The position numbers and the translations under genes are program-made. Under the pieces are notes generated by a model. It was given only the letters and a program-made list of their open reading frames with translations. It was not told where the DNA came from and searched no databases. Source: Maylandia zebra (lineage: Eukaryota > Chordata > Actinopteri > Cichliformes > Cichlidae). Taken from it: DNA of 64,000 bases. The number at the start of each line of letters is the position of its first letter. Position 1 is the stretch's first letter. Positions 21,345 through 32,950 of the stretch are shown one piece after another. The stretch spans positions 4,230,467 through 4,294,466 of the forward strand of contig NC_135184.1 of NCBI RefSeq assembly GCF_041146795.1. The letters run 5' to 3'.

Positions 21345-22579
21345 AGAGACTTCATGGAATGTATCTTGGAAAAGCTACATATGTTTGGCACAAAAGTGAT
21401 TTTTACACCATAATTCGTATTTTAAAAGCTGCTAGACTGGACAGGATTTAATTTCTTAAAAAGCATCAAATTAAATTTCTATAAAAACAAAAAGTTTCTG
21501 TTGAACCTTTTCTAATTTGAATAAAAATGTTCAGAGTTGTGTAAGCAGTAGGACTCAAAATGGTAGGTAGGTAGAGTAGGGGGGGGAAAGGGCTGAAAGT
21601 GGGTCATTGGACCATTTAAAAAAACAAACAAAAAAAAAAACTATTCAATATATGAAACTAAAATTTCACGGCAATCAGTATAAATGTTTAAAATTTCTAC
21701 TGTAAAATTTTTATGCAAATCTGAGATGGGCTAGCAGAAGTCTTTGTTGATTTGACACAGACTTACCCAGAAGTCAACAAGTAACATTTATTTTTTAGTT
21801 TATGAATAGCAGGTTTACTCTTCAGCTTCAGAAGCTTTTATAAGTGCTTTGAAGTCTGCCATGGAGACAAAGTTCCAGCTTGAATATGCTCTGAAGGTTA
21901 TTTCATCACCGAGATGGAAAAAAAGAAAATATTATTCTACTAATTTCATCCTAGTTTTAAATATGTTTTAGTTTGATATTTTTATTAGCCACTAAACAGG
22001 TTACACTACATAAGATTAAAAACTGACAAAGATCAAGAAACACATAACATATTTTTTTTATGAACATTAGTTATTTTGTGGTGATATTTATTTTAATGAA
22101 GACTAAACTTGATTTTTATCCTGTCCTGTATATTTAATCTCTCGCACTGTTTCTTTGTGATGTGGGTCATTTATTGTAAGATGTCAACACAATCTAATTA
22201 AAACTTGTGTCGAATAATATGGTTTAATGTGTGATCTTTAAAAAAAAAAAATTGAACCAGCCCTGTGTGCCATATTTAATGTCAAAGTAAAGTTGTTGAA
22301 CGAAGATCAACTTGACCAACTGAAAAACTGATCACTGTCACAAGATGGCAGTAATTTAAAGTTTGCAAATAGGCAAGACGCTTTATGACAGAATGCTGTT
22401 TGAGATGCAAGAAGAGAGATTGTGGCCCCTCAGATTTTAGATCATATGTGTTCATAGATTTCACTGGGCACGTACTGCCTGATTTGCTTGCCCTGACAGA
22501 AAGTCACTATCAAGTTTTTTCTCTCCTGTTGGCTCTTTTTCGTCACTAATAGGGGATGTTCTTTATTGTAATCTCAGGC

Positions 22580-22581
<2 letters not shown>

Positions 22582-22636
<55 letters not shown>

Positions 22637-22645
22637 GCGCGCGCA
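22582..22645. repeat. (TG)n / (CG-TG) microsatellite
   Basis: A long TG run passing into GCGTGTGCGCGCGC. It generates a spurious CVCVCV reading frame. Confidence 0.95.
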
Positions 22646-23889
22646 CAGAAACCCTCCCCTCCTGCAGTTCAAACCCTTTCAAGACTCAAACAAATAGAAG
22701 AAAACGGGAAACTGGGAGAAAAATTGTTTCAGTGACCAAGAGTAATACTATCATCAAAATATGGAAAGAAAATCTAAGCTTTACTAGCATATTTATTAAC
22801 GCTTTCACGCGTAGTGGTCACTACAGTGGACAGCTATTCAAAGGCTCTTTTCTTGGATTTGTGTCAGTGTCAGATTGAGGTTGTCATAATTCATGCATGA
22901 AAGGTTAATCATAATCATGGTAAAATGTTCATTGATCATGATTTTGATTTGAAGACATACTCCCAAGCCATACTCTGAAAGATCAATGAAGCCTACATTT
23001 GCACAACTCATCAAGCACAAATTATCAATTACAACACAACGGGGGAAAAAAACAATATATTAAACAAACCCAAGTGTAAAAGAAAACATAACTTGCAGCT
23101 CATGTTAACTCAGACAAGTTCCAGGTGTTACAGTTTATTCATAAAGAAAGAAGGTTAAAGTTCACTGACCAGAAAAAAACAACTCTTTGTGTGGATTAAT
23201 GGGAAAACCCCAAAGTGGATATTTTCCTGTTTGGTTAACCTAAAGCCACTTTAAACCTTGTTGATTAACGGAAAAACATGGGACTAAGGCCAACATTTTG
23301 ACAAAAAGAAACAAAGTTTACAAAATCAAGGACCAGAATAAAGACACACACTCAAGTCGCATGGAGTCGCATTACTCGTGTTATTGGTTGATTGTGATCA
23401 GGATGATTCCTGGATGAATCTCTGATCAAGTAATTTTGTTTGCCCAGTTGAGCAACATGATTATGGAGGACCACAAGAGCCACACACACCCCCAAAAAAT
23501 TTTATGCTGCAATTTTGAATTGTTAGTGCAATAAAATGCATTTGCAAATTCAGTTACAAATGTATTTTTTAAATTATTTTATTTATTTAAACATTGCAAA
23601 AGTAACTTATTATTCAATAATTACATTTTAAATAAAGACTATTTATAAATCAATATTTCAAAATGATTTATTAATCCATTGATAAATACATCAAATCGAA
23701 AATGGATTTCACAAAAAAAGAATTAAACTCTCAAAAAAACCCTAATTTGACAAATGCCATTCGGCAGCTGTTTCTACACTCTGCCCAACACGGATATGTG
23801 AAGAATGTGAAAGGACTCTGCTGTGAAATGGAGAGCCAAATCTCTGAGTCTTTGCCTGCGGACAGCCTGACCACCTGTTAACGGTAACA

Positions 23890-24060
23890 TTTTAACATGG
23901 CTAATGTTGGCACCACTGCATGTAGTGCCACAATTTTTTAAGTTAAAGAGTTTTTCCTTCCCACTTACACCAAGTTGTTGTTTATAGAAGGACATGTGAC
24001 TGTTGGCGTTTTCTCTCTATTACTGTAGGGACTTCACTTTACAACTCAGAAAAAAGCCAT
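23890..24060 (+). repeat. Relic of a common teleost dispersed repeat
   Basis: Contains GAGTTTTTCCTTCCCACTT, GTGACTGTTGGCGTTTTCTC and TATTACTGTAGGGACTT, an order I recall from an abundant fish repeat. Related degraded text (GGTTCTTCCTTCCCACAGTC) is at 38540-38960. Confidence 0.55.
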
Positions 24061-24609
24061 GAGTTTAAAACACATCTTTATTTAAACCTTATAAAACTCA
24101 AAACCCTTCAGCATCTTCTGAAGTTTAATTTTCATGAAAATGAACATCAAGTTCATAATGATATATTTGTGTCTTCTGTGTGACACTTCCCTGCTTTTAA
24201 TATTGTGCAGTGAAACCTCTGAACAACAGAGAAATTAAATATTTGCCATAATAAGCAACAAGTGACAAAAAAAAAAACTTATATAAGCTTCTTTCTCTAT
24301 AACAAAGCTGTTTAGTGGAACAAGTTTATCTACAACTTGTGCTTGTCACCTCTACAGCCTAAAACAATAAAAATATGAAGTCAGACAAATATAAAACCAG
24401 AGTTTCCCCTGCATCATATGAATAAGACAATTAATAGAATAAACAATTGTTACAGTTAGTTATTGTGTAAAATAAATATATGCCGTATTGAGCTGAATAA
24501 TACCTGTGGGATAATCATATTTTATCCCACAGGTGTGATTTGCACTGTCATTGCTCACTCTACTATTAACACACATGCTACACTGACACATTTCTTAAAC
24601 AGGAAACAT

Positions 24610-26735
24610 TTAACCAGTCGTCATGTGAATTGTCATGTGAGATTTCATGTTCGTAACATTACGGAATCTTTTCCCACAGGTACTACACAAATATGGCTTC
24701 TCGCCTGTGTGAATTCGCAGGTGGTTTTGCAACTGTGCCAACTGAATGAAACTTTTCCCGCAGGTGCCACACGAATATGGCTTCTCACCTGTGTGAATTC
24801 GCATGTGAGTTTTCAATGTTGATAATTCTCTAAATGATTTCCCACAGGTGCTACAAGAATACGGCCTCTCACCTGTGTGTACTGTCATATGTCTTTTTAA
24901 ACCGGACAGGCCACAAAATCCTTTCCCACAGGTGCTACAAGAAAATGGCCTCTCACCTGTGTGAGTTCTCATATGCCTTTTCAGGTTTTGCAGCTGAATG
25001 AAACCTTTCCCACAGGTGCTACAAGCATGTCGCTTCTCACCTGAGTGAATTTTCATGTGATTTTTGAATCCTGTTAAATTACTAAATCTTCTTCCACATG
25101 TAGTACAACAATATGGCCTCTCACCTGTGTGTATTCTCATGTGAATTTTCAAGTATACCATTGTAGCGTAGCTTTTCCCACAGGTGCTACAAGAATGAGG
25201 CTTCTCACCTGTGTGAATTTTCATGTGAGTTTCTAGTCCTGATTTATAAGTGAATTTTTTCGCACATGTGTTACAAGAATATGGTTTTTCACCCGTGTGG
25301 ATTCTCATGTGTTTTTTGCACTCTGATGAGCTAATGAAGCTTTTCCCACATGTGCTACATAAATATGGTTTCTCACCTGTATGGATTCTCATGTGAATTT
25401 TTAAATTTGGTGTCTGGGTGAATCCTTTCCCACAGATGCTGCAAGCAAATGGTTTCTCGCCTGTGTGACTCCTTACGTGACATTCCAGTGATGATTTCTT
25501 TCTGAAACTGCTCCCACAGATCCTACAAGAATAAGGCTTCTCACCTGTGTGAATTCTCATGTGAACTTTCAAGTTTATCATATGCTTGAATCTTTTACCA
25601 CACATGCTACAAGAATGGGGCTTTTCATCCGAGTGAACTTTTATATGACTTTCCAAATCTGATTTCTTGTAGAATTTTTTTCCACAGGTGCCACACAAAT
25701 GTGGCTTTTCACCTGTGTGAATTCTAAGGTGGCTTCTGAAGGGTGATGAGAAACTAAATGTTTTCCCACAGGTGCTACAACAATATGGCTTCTCACCTGT
25801 GTGGACTCTCATGTGACTTTTCAAGTTTATCATCTGACTAAATCCTCTCCCACAGGTGCTGCAAGAATGTGGCCTCTCACCTTTATGAACTCTTAGATGT
25901 CTTGTCAAAGAGGATTTATAGTAAAAGGTTTTTCCACAAATGTCACATTTTACAGAGTTTTCACATGTTTCAGATTTACGCGACAGTCGCTTATTTCTGT
26001 TTATCTGAGGTCTTTTCTTCAGCTCTGCATTTCTAGTTGATTCCACATGCTTGCTTTCTTCCTGCTTCAGTACAAGATGCTCTCCCTTTTGACTGGTGCA
26101 GAGTTCCTTCTGTTCCTCTTTCATCTGTGAAGGGTCATCATTGTTTATACTTGAGTTCATCTCTTGATTAAAGTCCTGCTTGTCTGTGAGAACCTCCTCT
26201 TTACAGTCATGCTGTTGTGGGAAATCTGAAAGGAGAAACATAACAGGAAAACACACAATTGAGAAAATATAATCCTAACTATTAGCAGGTCTTTACTTTG
26301 TGAGCATGTCACTCACATTTACCAATGAAATTTATTCTTCAGTTGTGGCAGATCATTTTGGACACTGGTGCAAGTGACTGCATAGTTCTTGGATTCTAAT
26401 TTGCAAAAATTATCTCAATATTTCGATGTTTGTGATTATCAAACTGTAGAAATATATCTCTCATTAGCTGGCTGGTTTTACAAACCTGTGCTGCGTAAGT
26501 TTATTTCTGGTTTCCACATGTTATCCAGGAGTCTGAGCTGTTCTTCCCCGGTCCAGACGATGATGTCTTCAGCTTCCTGCTTCATTACAAGCTGCTCTCC
26601 CTCTCGACTGATGCAGAGTTCCTTCTTTTCCTCTTTAATTGGAGGAGGATCTGGGTCCTTTTGGTCCAGGCTGTTGTTCCTCTCCTGGTCATCCAGACCC
26701 TCCTCTTTCTCACAATTCATTTTGTTGTGGGAGGT
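24610..26735 (-). CDS. Zinc-finger gene C: C2H2 protein with 16 fingers
   Basis: Coding exons are 26486-26735 (ATG at 26718-26720) and 24610-26225, joined in phase 1; 235+1616 nt give 616 residues. Residues 1-78 read [11 protein letters not shown], then [19 protein letters not shown], and a WKPEINLR tail. Exon 3 starts [12 protein letters not shown] with a second acidic module ([16 protein letters not shown]), then 16 consecutive C2H2 fingers joined by TGEKP/TGERP linkers. Exceptions are KGERP after finger 1, SDEKP after finger 4 and SGEKR after finger 11. The protein ends shortly after the last histidines (MTIHMTTG). A nuclear DNA-binding role is inferred from the family. A possible poly(A) signal (AATAAA on the minus strand) is at 24077-24082. 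The gene is tail-to-tail with gene B and sits downstream of epdr1 on the same strand. Confidence 0.88.
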
Positions 26736-27934
26736 CTTGAGGAACAGTGGGACATAAGAAAAATGTTACCAATATGATGACAGGAAAATACAGTTGTGAG
26801 CAAAGGCTGCCATACCTGGATGTGACACGTTCACTCTATCTGCTGTTTAACACGTTAGTGACTTAGAAAACACATTCATGTTAACTGCCGCCGTTTGTCA
26901 CAGATTAACATGGGCACCAGTCTGCTCAACAAGATGTAATATTGTGGCTTGACTTACTGCGCCAGTCTGCACGCCAAGATACTAAACCCTAGTTTATTGT
27001 GAATGTTAGTGCTGTATAATGAGCAGTCCATTTACATGATTTAATGCTGGAAACAGTCTATTTTGTCCTAACAGAATGTTTTTATTTCAGGATATAACCT
27101 GAGGCGCTAACTGACAGGTGATCTTTGTCAGTGCATGAACATGTGCATTGGTGAGTTCAGAGCACTGCAATGATCAGTGTATTAAATGAAGCTGCAGGGC
27201 AGATGTGGTGGATCTTATGGAAATAATCTATTGTAACAGACCAACCTACAGATTTTTATCAGAATAATGTCGCTCCTGCCTTTGGTTCTGGTTTGGTCTG
27301 CGTCAGTCAGTGCTGGATGTCTCAAAAACAGCTCTTTACAATCAGCACACGTGGACTTTATTTTCTTTGCAGCTTTGCAGGAGCTGAGTCTTCTAATGTC
27401 TGTTACTGTCCTGTATACGCTCAGCGTCTGAAAGAAGACTCCATCATAGCTCTGTCTGAATGTATACAGTTATTATGCTCACAAGCTTGTGCTTGCTGCT
27501 CACTGTGTGGGAGAGCCTGCAGGTTCAGACAGAGGGAGGCTATTTTGGCCCCTTATTATTAGTTTATACAGGCCAAACATAATGTTGCAAAAAAAAAAAC
27601 TCGTTTAAAAATTCACTTTCGGAACACCTGCCCCCGCAGGCGGCCGCGGGCTGAGGGACAAAGAGCCGATGGTAGCACAGTGCTGATAACAGAAGCTTCC
27701 TGTCACCGACTCTTTGATTTTAATGTATAAAAACCAGCTTATAGTAAAGTCACTCTCCCCTGTATCTTATCGGATGCTATATGCTAAAACCCTTCATTTA
27801 AAAACAAGAGGAGGACTTGTGTTATTTCTATAAAAACCTAGCTCACACCGGCTCATTGATTTCAGTCCGTTAGCATTCAAACTGAGCTCGTGCGCGCTAT
27901 GTTAGCTCATTGACACCGTCACAGTTTTACACAC
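26736..27934. other. Intron 1 of zinc-finger gene C
   Basis: No gene, RNA or clear repeat recognised; GC content rises near the leader exon (CGGCCGCGGG near 27643). Confidence 0.4.
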
Positions 27935-28060
27935 CTGTTATGTGTCACTCTATCTCAGCTGTCTTCATATCCTGCAGTCTGCTCTGATGGTTGATCTCCC
28001 CCTCATACCGCACGATCGATTTTTAACCACCGGTAGTCTCTAATGTTGACAAACTCTCTG
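27935..28060 (-). other. Probable leader (first) exon of zinc-finger gene C, coding frame decayed
   Basis: The minus strand ends at ACAG-GTGTGT (exon end 27935) and keeps traces of the family first exon: bases matching LREFVN near 28045-28060, then AVRYE-like and EI-HITG text. An in-frame stop and frame breaks interrupt it. A GCGGAAGT ETS-type site lies just upstream (near 28100). Splicing to 26735 in phase 1 would hit TGA after eight codons, so this exon is read as untranslated leader. Its 5' boundary is approximate. Confidence 0.5.
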
Positions 28061-28109
28061 AAATACGGAAATGACGCCTGAGCACTGACAGTTGCGTCAC
28101 TTCCGCCCT

Positions 28110-29128
28110 TCGCCGTTGGATTTTGGGCAGATTAGAGGCATCAAAAGCCCACACACACACCCCTCCCCCATGACTAGACATCAGCTTTCTTTGATGTTAA
28201 AATTCAAATGGTTTTGTGGTAATAAAATGTCTATAAAATAAGGGAAACAATCTACGTACACCTGCTTACATTTCTTACTGTGTTTAGTTCTGGGGGATAA
28301 ATTTAAATGGCAAAAGAAGAATCATACGGAAATTAACTCAAAGCTGGCAGTCTGGAAATGATGGTTTACCCATAATTGTAATAATGAGATCAAAACTCTT
28401 AAAGTCCCTTTCGAGCACAGAGTTAACTGAACGTAATTGAATGATGTCATGTGATGGATTTTATAGCCAAAAGTACCATCAGGCTCTAAGTGAGGACACA
28501 CAAAAAAATAATGTTTACTTAAAGTGTCTGACAGTTATAGAAAGCTACTGCATTCATAAAGTGTTTATCCAGTTTTATGGTAATTGTACGGAGTATTTTA
28601 ATTCATACTACTTTATACTTCAACTTCACAACATTTCAGAGGAAAATAATCGTTTTATTCCAGTGATATCTGACAGTTTTAGCTTTGAGTCTTTACACAT
28701 CATGCTTCATACAAGTATCCCAAATGTCGTAGTGAAATTTAAAGATACAAGTCACAAAATAAAAGCAGGTTACAAAATAGTAACGATTTGTCTTTCCCAT
28801 GAATCATCTTAAAACCATTCAGATCTCATCTTCTGACCTTTTCGAGGGTCCTGATTCCATAGTTTGGGAAGCGCTGAACTGTAGTAGTTATATATTAGTA
28901 GTATTTAACTGACAGGGCATATGCAGAATGAGTTATTTTACTGTAAGTGCTACTCTTGTAGTAGAGAATTTTGAAACTGTGGCACTGGTTTCAGACTAAA
29001 GTACAGTTGTAATTTTACCTCAAACAAAATGTCAGTATACTTCAATAGTGAATGACTAAACAGGGAAGCGGTTTCAGACTTAAACTGCAGTTTAGCTTTT
29101 AAGGTCAAAGGTGAGATCTGATGAGGTC
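28110..29128. other. Upstream region of gene C and 3' UTR of epdr1
   Basis: The right part should be epdr1 3' UTR. A minus-strand AATAAA (28654-28659) is a plausible poly(A) signal, giving a 3' UTR of about 470 nt. A 123-codon plus-strand frame at 28441-28812 has no recognisable homology and is A/T-rich. Confidence 0.4.
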
Positions 29129-32100
29129 TCAGCACTCGAGGTCGACCATCCTCTCAGGCCGGGCTGACTGGCATGTGCTCGGTGGGGTGAAAACGTTGGG
29201 GTCGCTGATTCCCAGCTCCAGGCTGAAGAAGCGGGTGGAGGTGGTGACACTGCTGTTCCTCGTGTAGGTCTCCTGCACTGGGTAGCAGTCCTTCATGGTG
29301 TAAACGCCCACCCAGGTCTCATCTGGTGGAGAGACGAGGACAAGTTACTGAAATAGCAGATTTCAGATGAGGTGCCAGCTCTGCCTTTTCAGAAGCAGCA
29401 CACAAAAACCAAAAGTTTTCTCACAGTGGGTAGTGGGAGTTGTGGCTGTATTGGCAAATCATTGGAGAATGTCTTGTAGTAACCCCTCTCAAACCAATAA
29501 AAACAATCTTCCCAAATTTTGGATCAACCACTCTTACCTCATCTCCACCACCATGGCTCCAGTGCCTAATCTAAAACTGTACCAAGAAAAGTGCAGTCAG
29601 ATTTTGGATGTAGGAAGAATCTGACTGGGAACGGCTTTCTTTTCAGCATGACAGTGATGAAACACACTGCCAATAAAAGCATATTTGGATAGAAAAAAAA
29701 CCCACTTTCAGTCATGGACTGGCCTCCACAGAGCCTGAACCTTAATATTATTAAAGCAATGTGACAGAGAATGGAACAAAAAGCAGCCAACATCCACAGA
29801 AAAGCTTTGAATGTCCTTCAAGACGTCTGGAGAACTTTTGCTGAAGATTATTTAATAAATTACAAGAAAGTTGCCTAAGAGAGTTCAGAGAGTTCAGGCT
29901 GTGTTGAAGAATAAAGGTGGTCACACCACATATTGACTGTCAAGCCATCCTTTCAACTCCTTATACACCTATATACTGTTTATTACATTTTCCTAGATAA
30001 ATATAAAGGAACAGTACTGCACAGTACTGCATATTAGTGTGGGGTAGTTCACGAAAGGATGCATGTAAAATGTAGAATTACTCTTTTTCGTGGAAAAGAA
30101 GTCATTTAGAAGCTACAGCCACTCTCATAATTCAATAAAACCACAGTGAAAGGGCTTATTGTTATTATAAAGCAGCTGCAGGACGTGCTGAATTTACGCT
30201 AACACTGACCTAACTCTTCAGCACTCACTATGGCCTGTTTGAAAGCATAAAAATCTCAGACTTACGTTTGCGTGCCGGCTTCCTATCTGACCACTCCTGA
30301 ACCTCAATGCTGTCCCCAGGGCCGCCGATGAAGTATTGATCCTCAAAGGTGGAGTTATCAGGGACGTCGAAGGGATCCCAGGCTTCAGTCAGAGTGATCT
30401 TTGAGCATTCCTTCGTCTTCTGGTCAATCTGGAACATCACCATGCTCTGATACAAGTAGATGTACTCAAAAAACCTGAAACAAAGAGGTTAAAGAAGTTT
30501 TTGGATGGGACTGTGCAGAGGACAAAAGACACAGAGAGCGGTGTATAAACACAAACAGTGGGAAAAAAAAGATCAAATAGATATTGCTTGACTCATAGTT
30601 TTGAACTGTGAAAAAAAGTCTCACCACCAAGCATCAACCTACGGAGCTAAAAGCCAATCTCAAGATATCAGAAATTGTAGTTCCCCTAATGTCCACTAGA
30701 GTCCGGCTCCACAGCTGAGTCATTCTGCACAGACTCCCAGGTTCAAATGACCGATTTTACAGTAGAACTAATCATGTTTACAGCCTGCTACAAACCCATT
30801 TTTGGTGTCTATGGATAGTTTTCCCCTTGATGAGAACTCTACAGAGGCTGATTTAACTGGAATGTGTTTTAATCATTTCTATGTTTGGCCTCAGCTCCAG
30901 TAAATCCAGTGAAAGAACCGGAGCGCTCCACTGTGTTTGTCCTGTTGGTGCCTTTTGGAGCATTTTTAATAAATTATCTAACAAATCGTATATCCTGGTG
31001 TTTAAGAAGTTTGTGCTTCAGTTTTGGTAAAGTCTAATATTTTATTAGTCTGTTACTTGCTGGATCTGTGTGATAACACTGCATGCTCTCATCCAAACAT
31101 GGTCACATCCAGTTGAAGCAAACCACCTGAGCAGTGGCCAAAACATAAAACATTCAACATTCAAATCGCAGAATCCAAAACCAGTGGGCAACATCGTGGC
31201 TCCTACTTCCATTTCTTATGCACAGAAACTATAGGGCATCTATTTCGGCAGCAAGAAAACTGTCCAAGAGTTTGATAGTGTCTCTGTCTTCTAAAGTCTG
31301 AAGATGGTTACTTTTGGCAGGATAGTCCTCTGTGCCCAAACCAAACACTCCAAAGTCGCTCTGTGGCCTCGTTTACCAGCCAGGGAACATTTCACAACTC
31401 CAGACTTTAGTCCAGGCTGAGAAGTGTTCAAACAGACTGTTTATGACCCTTTTTAGAACACAAAAATGCAAAAAACTAAACAAAACATTGTTTTATAGAT
31501 TAATAGTACAGTTATAAGTCAGTCTCTGATGTGTTTTTTAATCTGATCTTTAGCACTGATGTGTAACGCATGGGAAAATAATTTATCCATTAATCGAATA
31601 TGACCTTTATAATCATTATTACTACTACTATTATTACTTTTTGTAGTGTTTGCAGTATAAATAACTATGGGTGTAAATTATGGGTTGGTTTTGTGAATAA
31701 AAATACATATAAACTATAAAACAAAGCCGATCTTACAGAAAAGAAGAGCTTAAAGCTGGGACCAAATCCATTATAAATCAGCTTTATTAATGATTATTAA
31801 TGATAAATGGAGTGATGCTTATATAGATGATTTGGAGATTATTAAGCGCAGATTTACAGCTGCAGCTTGTTTTGTTGTAACTCTTCACACTGACTGTGTG
31901 CAGTAATAAAACGCAGTCTGTAAACAACATGTTTACTTTGTGTTTATTTACTGGTCTTACCTCTGACACGGGGTGTGCTTCTTGTGCTGCTGCAGGACTC
32001 GGATCCTCTGGTTCAGGGCGTCGTACGAGACGGCGGCTCGGCTGTTCCTGCCGGTGCTGTGGTCGTACACAACCCACCTTCCCTCCCACTGCAGCGGGGC

Positions 32101-32196
32101 GACGCAGGGCCCGACCGCCGGGGACGCATCCATCCGCGGGAGGACGAAGACAGAGGCCCCAGCAGCGGCCACAAACACGAGCAGAAGTCGGTGCAT
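29129..32196 (-). CDS. epdr1: Ependymin-related protein 1 (EPDR1)
   Basis: Secreted or lysosomal glycoprotein of the ependymin-related family; its fold binds hydrophobic ligands. Coding exons are 31961-32196 (ATG at 32194-32196), 30266-30474 and 29129-29322; junction phases 2 and 1 agree and the total of 639 nt gives 212 residues. Residues 1-24 form a signal peptide (MHRLLLVFVAAAGASVFVL). Family motifs follow: PLQWEGR, GRNSRAAVSYD, RIRVL, TPCQRFFEY, VMFQIDQKTKECSK, TEAWDP, DNSTFEDQYFIGGP, VQEWSDRK, ETWVGVYTMKDCYPVQET and NVFTPPSTC. Cysteines match those of vertebrate EPDR1. NST and NSS are possible N-glycosylation sites. Length is normal for the family. Intron 2 (29323-30265) holds a Tc1-like relic; intron 1 (30475-31960) shows nothing recognisable. 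The gene is divergent from nol7. Identification is by clear similarity to the vertebrate protein. Confidence 0.94.
29500..29955 (+). mobile_element. Tc1/mariner transposase relic in epdr1 intron 2
   Basis: Broken plus-strand frames resemble the C-terminal half of Tc1-like transposase: QHDSDETH (for the HDNDPKHT region), text matching WPxQSPDLN, NKKQPTS, TFAEDYLINYKK and RVQAVLKNKGGHTTY. Several stops and frameshifts show it is dead. Boundaries are approximate and inverted ends were not identified. Confidence 0.72.
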
Positions 32197-32950
32197 TGTG
32201 CCCGAGTCCCGTTCACTACTAACAGCCCGGCAGATCCCTAGAATAAAGAGGAGATGGTTTTCCGGTTTTATCTTTCAAAATTAAAGCACAGGTAGTTAAC
32301 ATTTTCCTCCAGATATTACAAAACAAGCACATAATGAGGAAAATATAGACACTTGTTTCCGCCACTGAAACAAAAAAATAAAATAAAATAAAATTCAGAT
32401 TTAAATAGAAATTTCGACTTATTATCTGAAAATTTTAGTGACTGAAACTTCTGAATAAGTTGATTTCAAGATTCTTAAGTCGAAAATTTAAGTTAAAAAG
32501 TCACAATTTTGAGAGACTGGCCTTAAATTTAAAATAAATGAATAAAAATCTGTTGGAAAATACTACCTACAACAAACTTTACAGTTACAAACACCTAAAT
32601 TGTTAAACGTTAACTGTAATATAGATGATATTCTATCTCAAAAGTTTGACTTACTCAGAAGTAACTAACTAGACATTTCGAGATATTGAAATGTTGGCAT
32701 CATTGTATGGATGGTGAAATATATTCTGCAAAAACAACAAACAACTTATTAAATAAATATTAAATTAATACAAATATAAAATGGGAAAACTTTCTAGAAT
32801 TAGATAATCCTATCATTCGCTCATTTAGATCTATCTAAAACGGTTTGTTTGTTGGGCTGCAGTCATTGGTTGGTCGATCAGTCGGGTTCATTCTTTTTGC
32901 GTCACGTTGTGTGCGGCGTGGCCTGATGACGTCTCACAACGCTGGACAAC
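32197..32950. promoter_or_regulatory. Divergent epdr1 / nol7 promoter spacer
   Basis: The two start codons are 754 bp apart on opposite strands. Near nol7 are an inverted CCAAT box (CATTGGTTGG, about 32865), a CRE-like TGACGTC (about 32929) and a CG-rich stretch just before the ATG; the middle is A/T-rich. This fits a housekeeping promoter for nol7 and a separate or shared one for epdr1. Function is inferred from layout. Confidence 0.5.

Larger units (their letters stand above)
19373..24076. other. Tail-to-tail spacer between zinc-finger genes B and C, repeat-rich
   Basis: No gene is seen. Elements listed separately are a MITE-like copy at 19901-20200, an element with inverted ends at 20486-21344, a TG run at 22582-22645 and a repeat relic at 23890-24060. 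The remaining sequence is A/T-rich without recognisable coding capacity. Confidence 0.5.

Noticed and set aside
28441-28812. 123-codon plus-strand frame
   Set aside because: A/T-rich, no homology recognised, no splice context, and lies antisense to the likely epdr1 3' UTR.
31896-32284. Several plus-strand frames of 88-108 codons
   Set aside because: Antisense or shifted readings of the GC-rich epdr1 exon 1.
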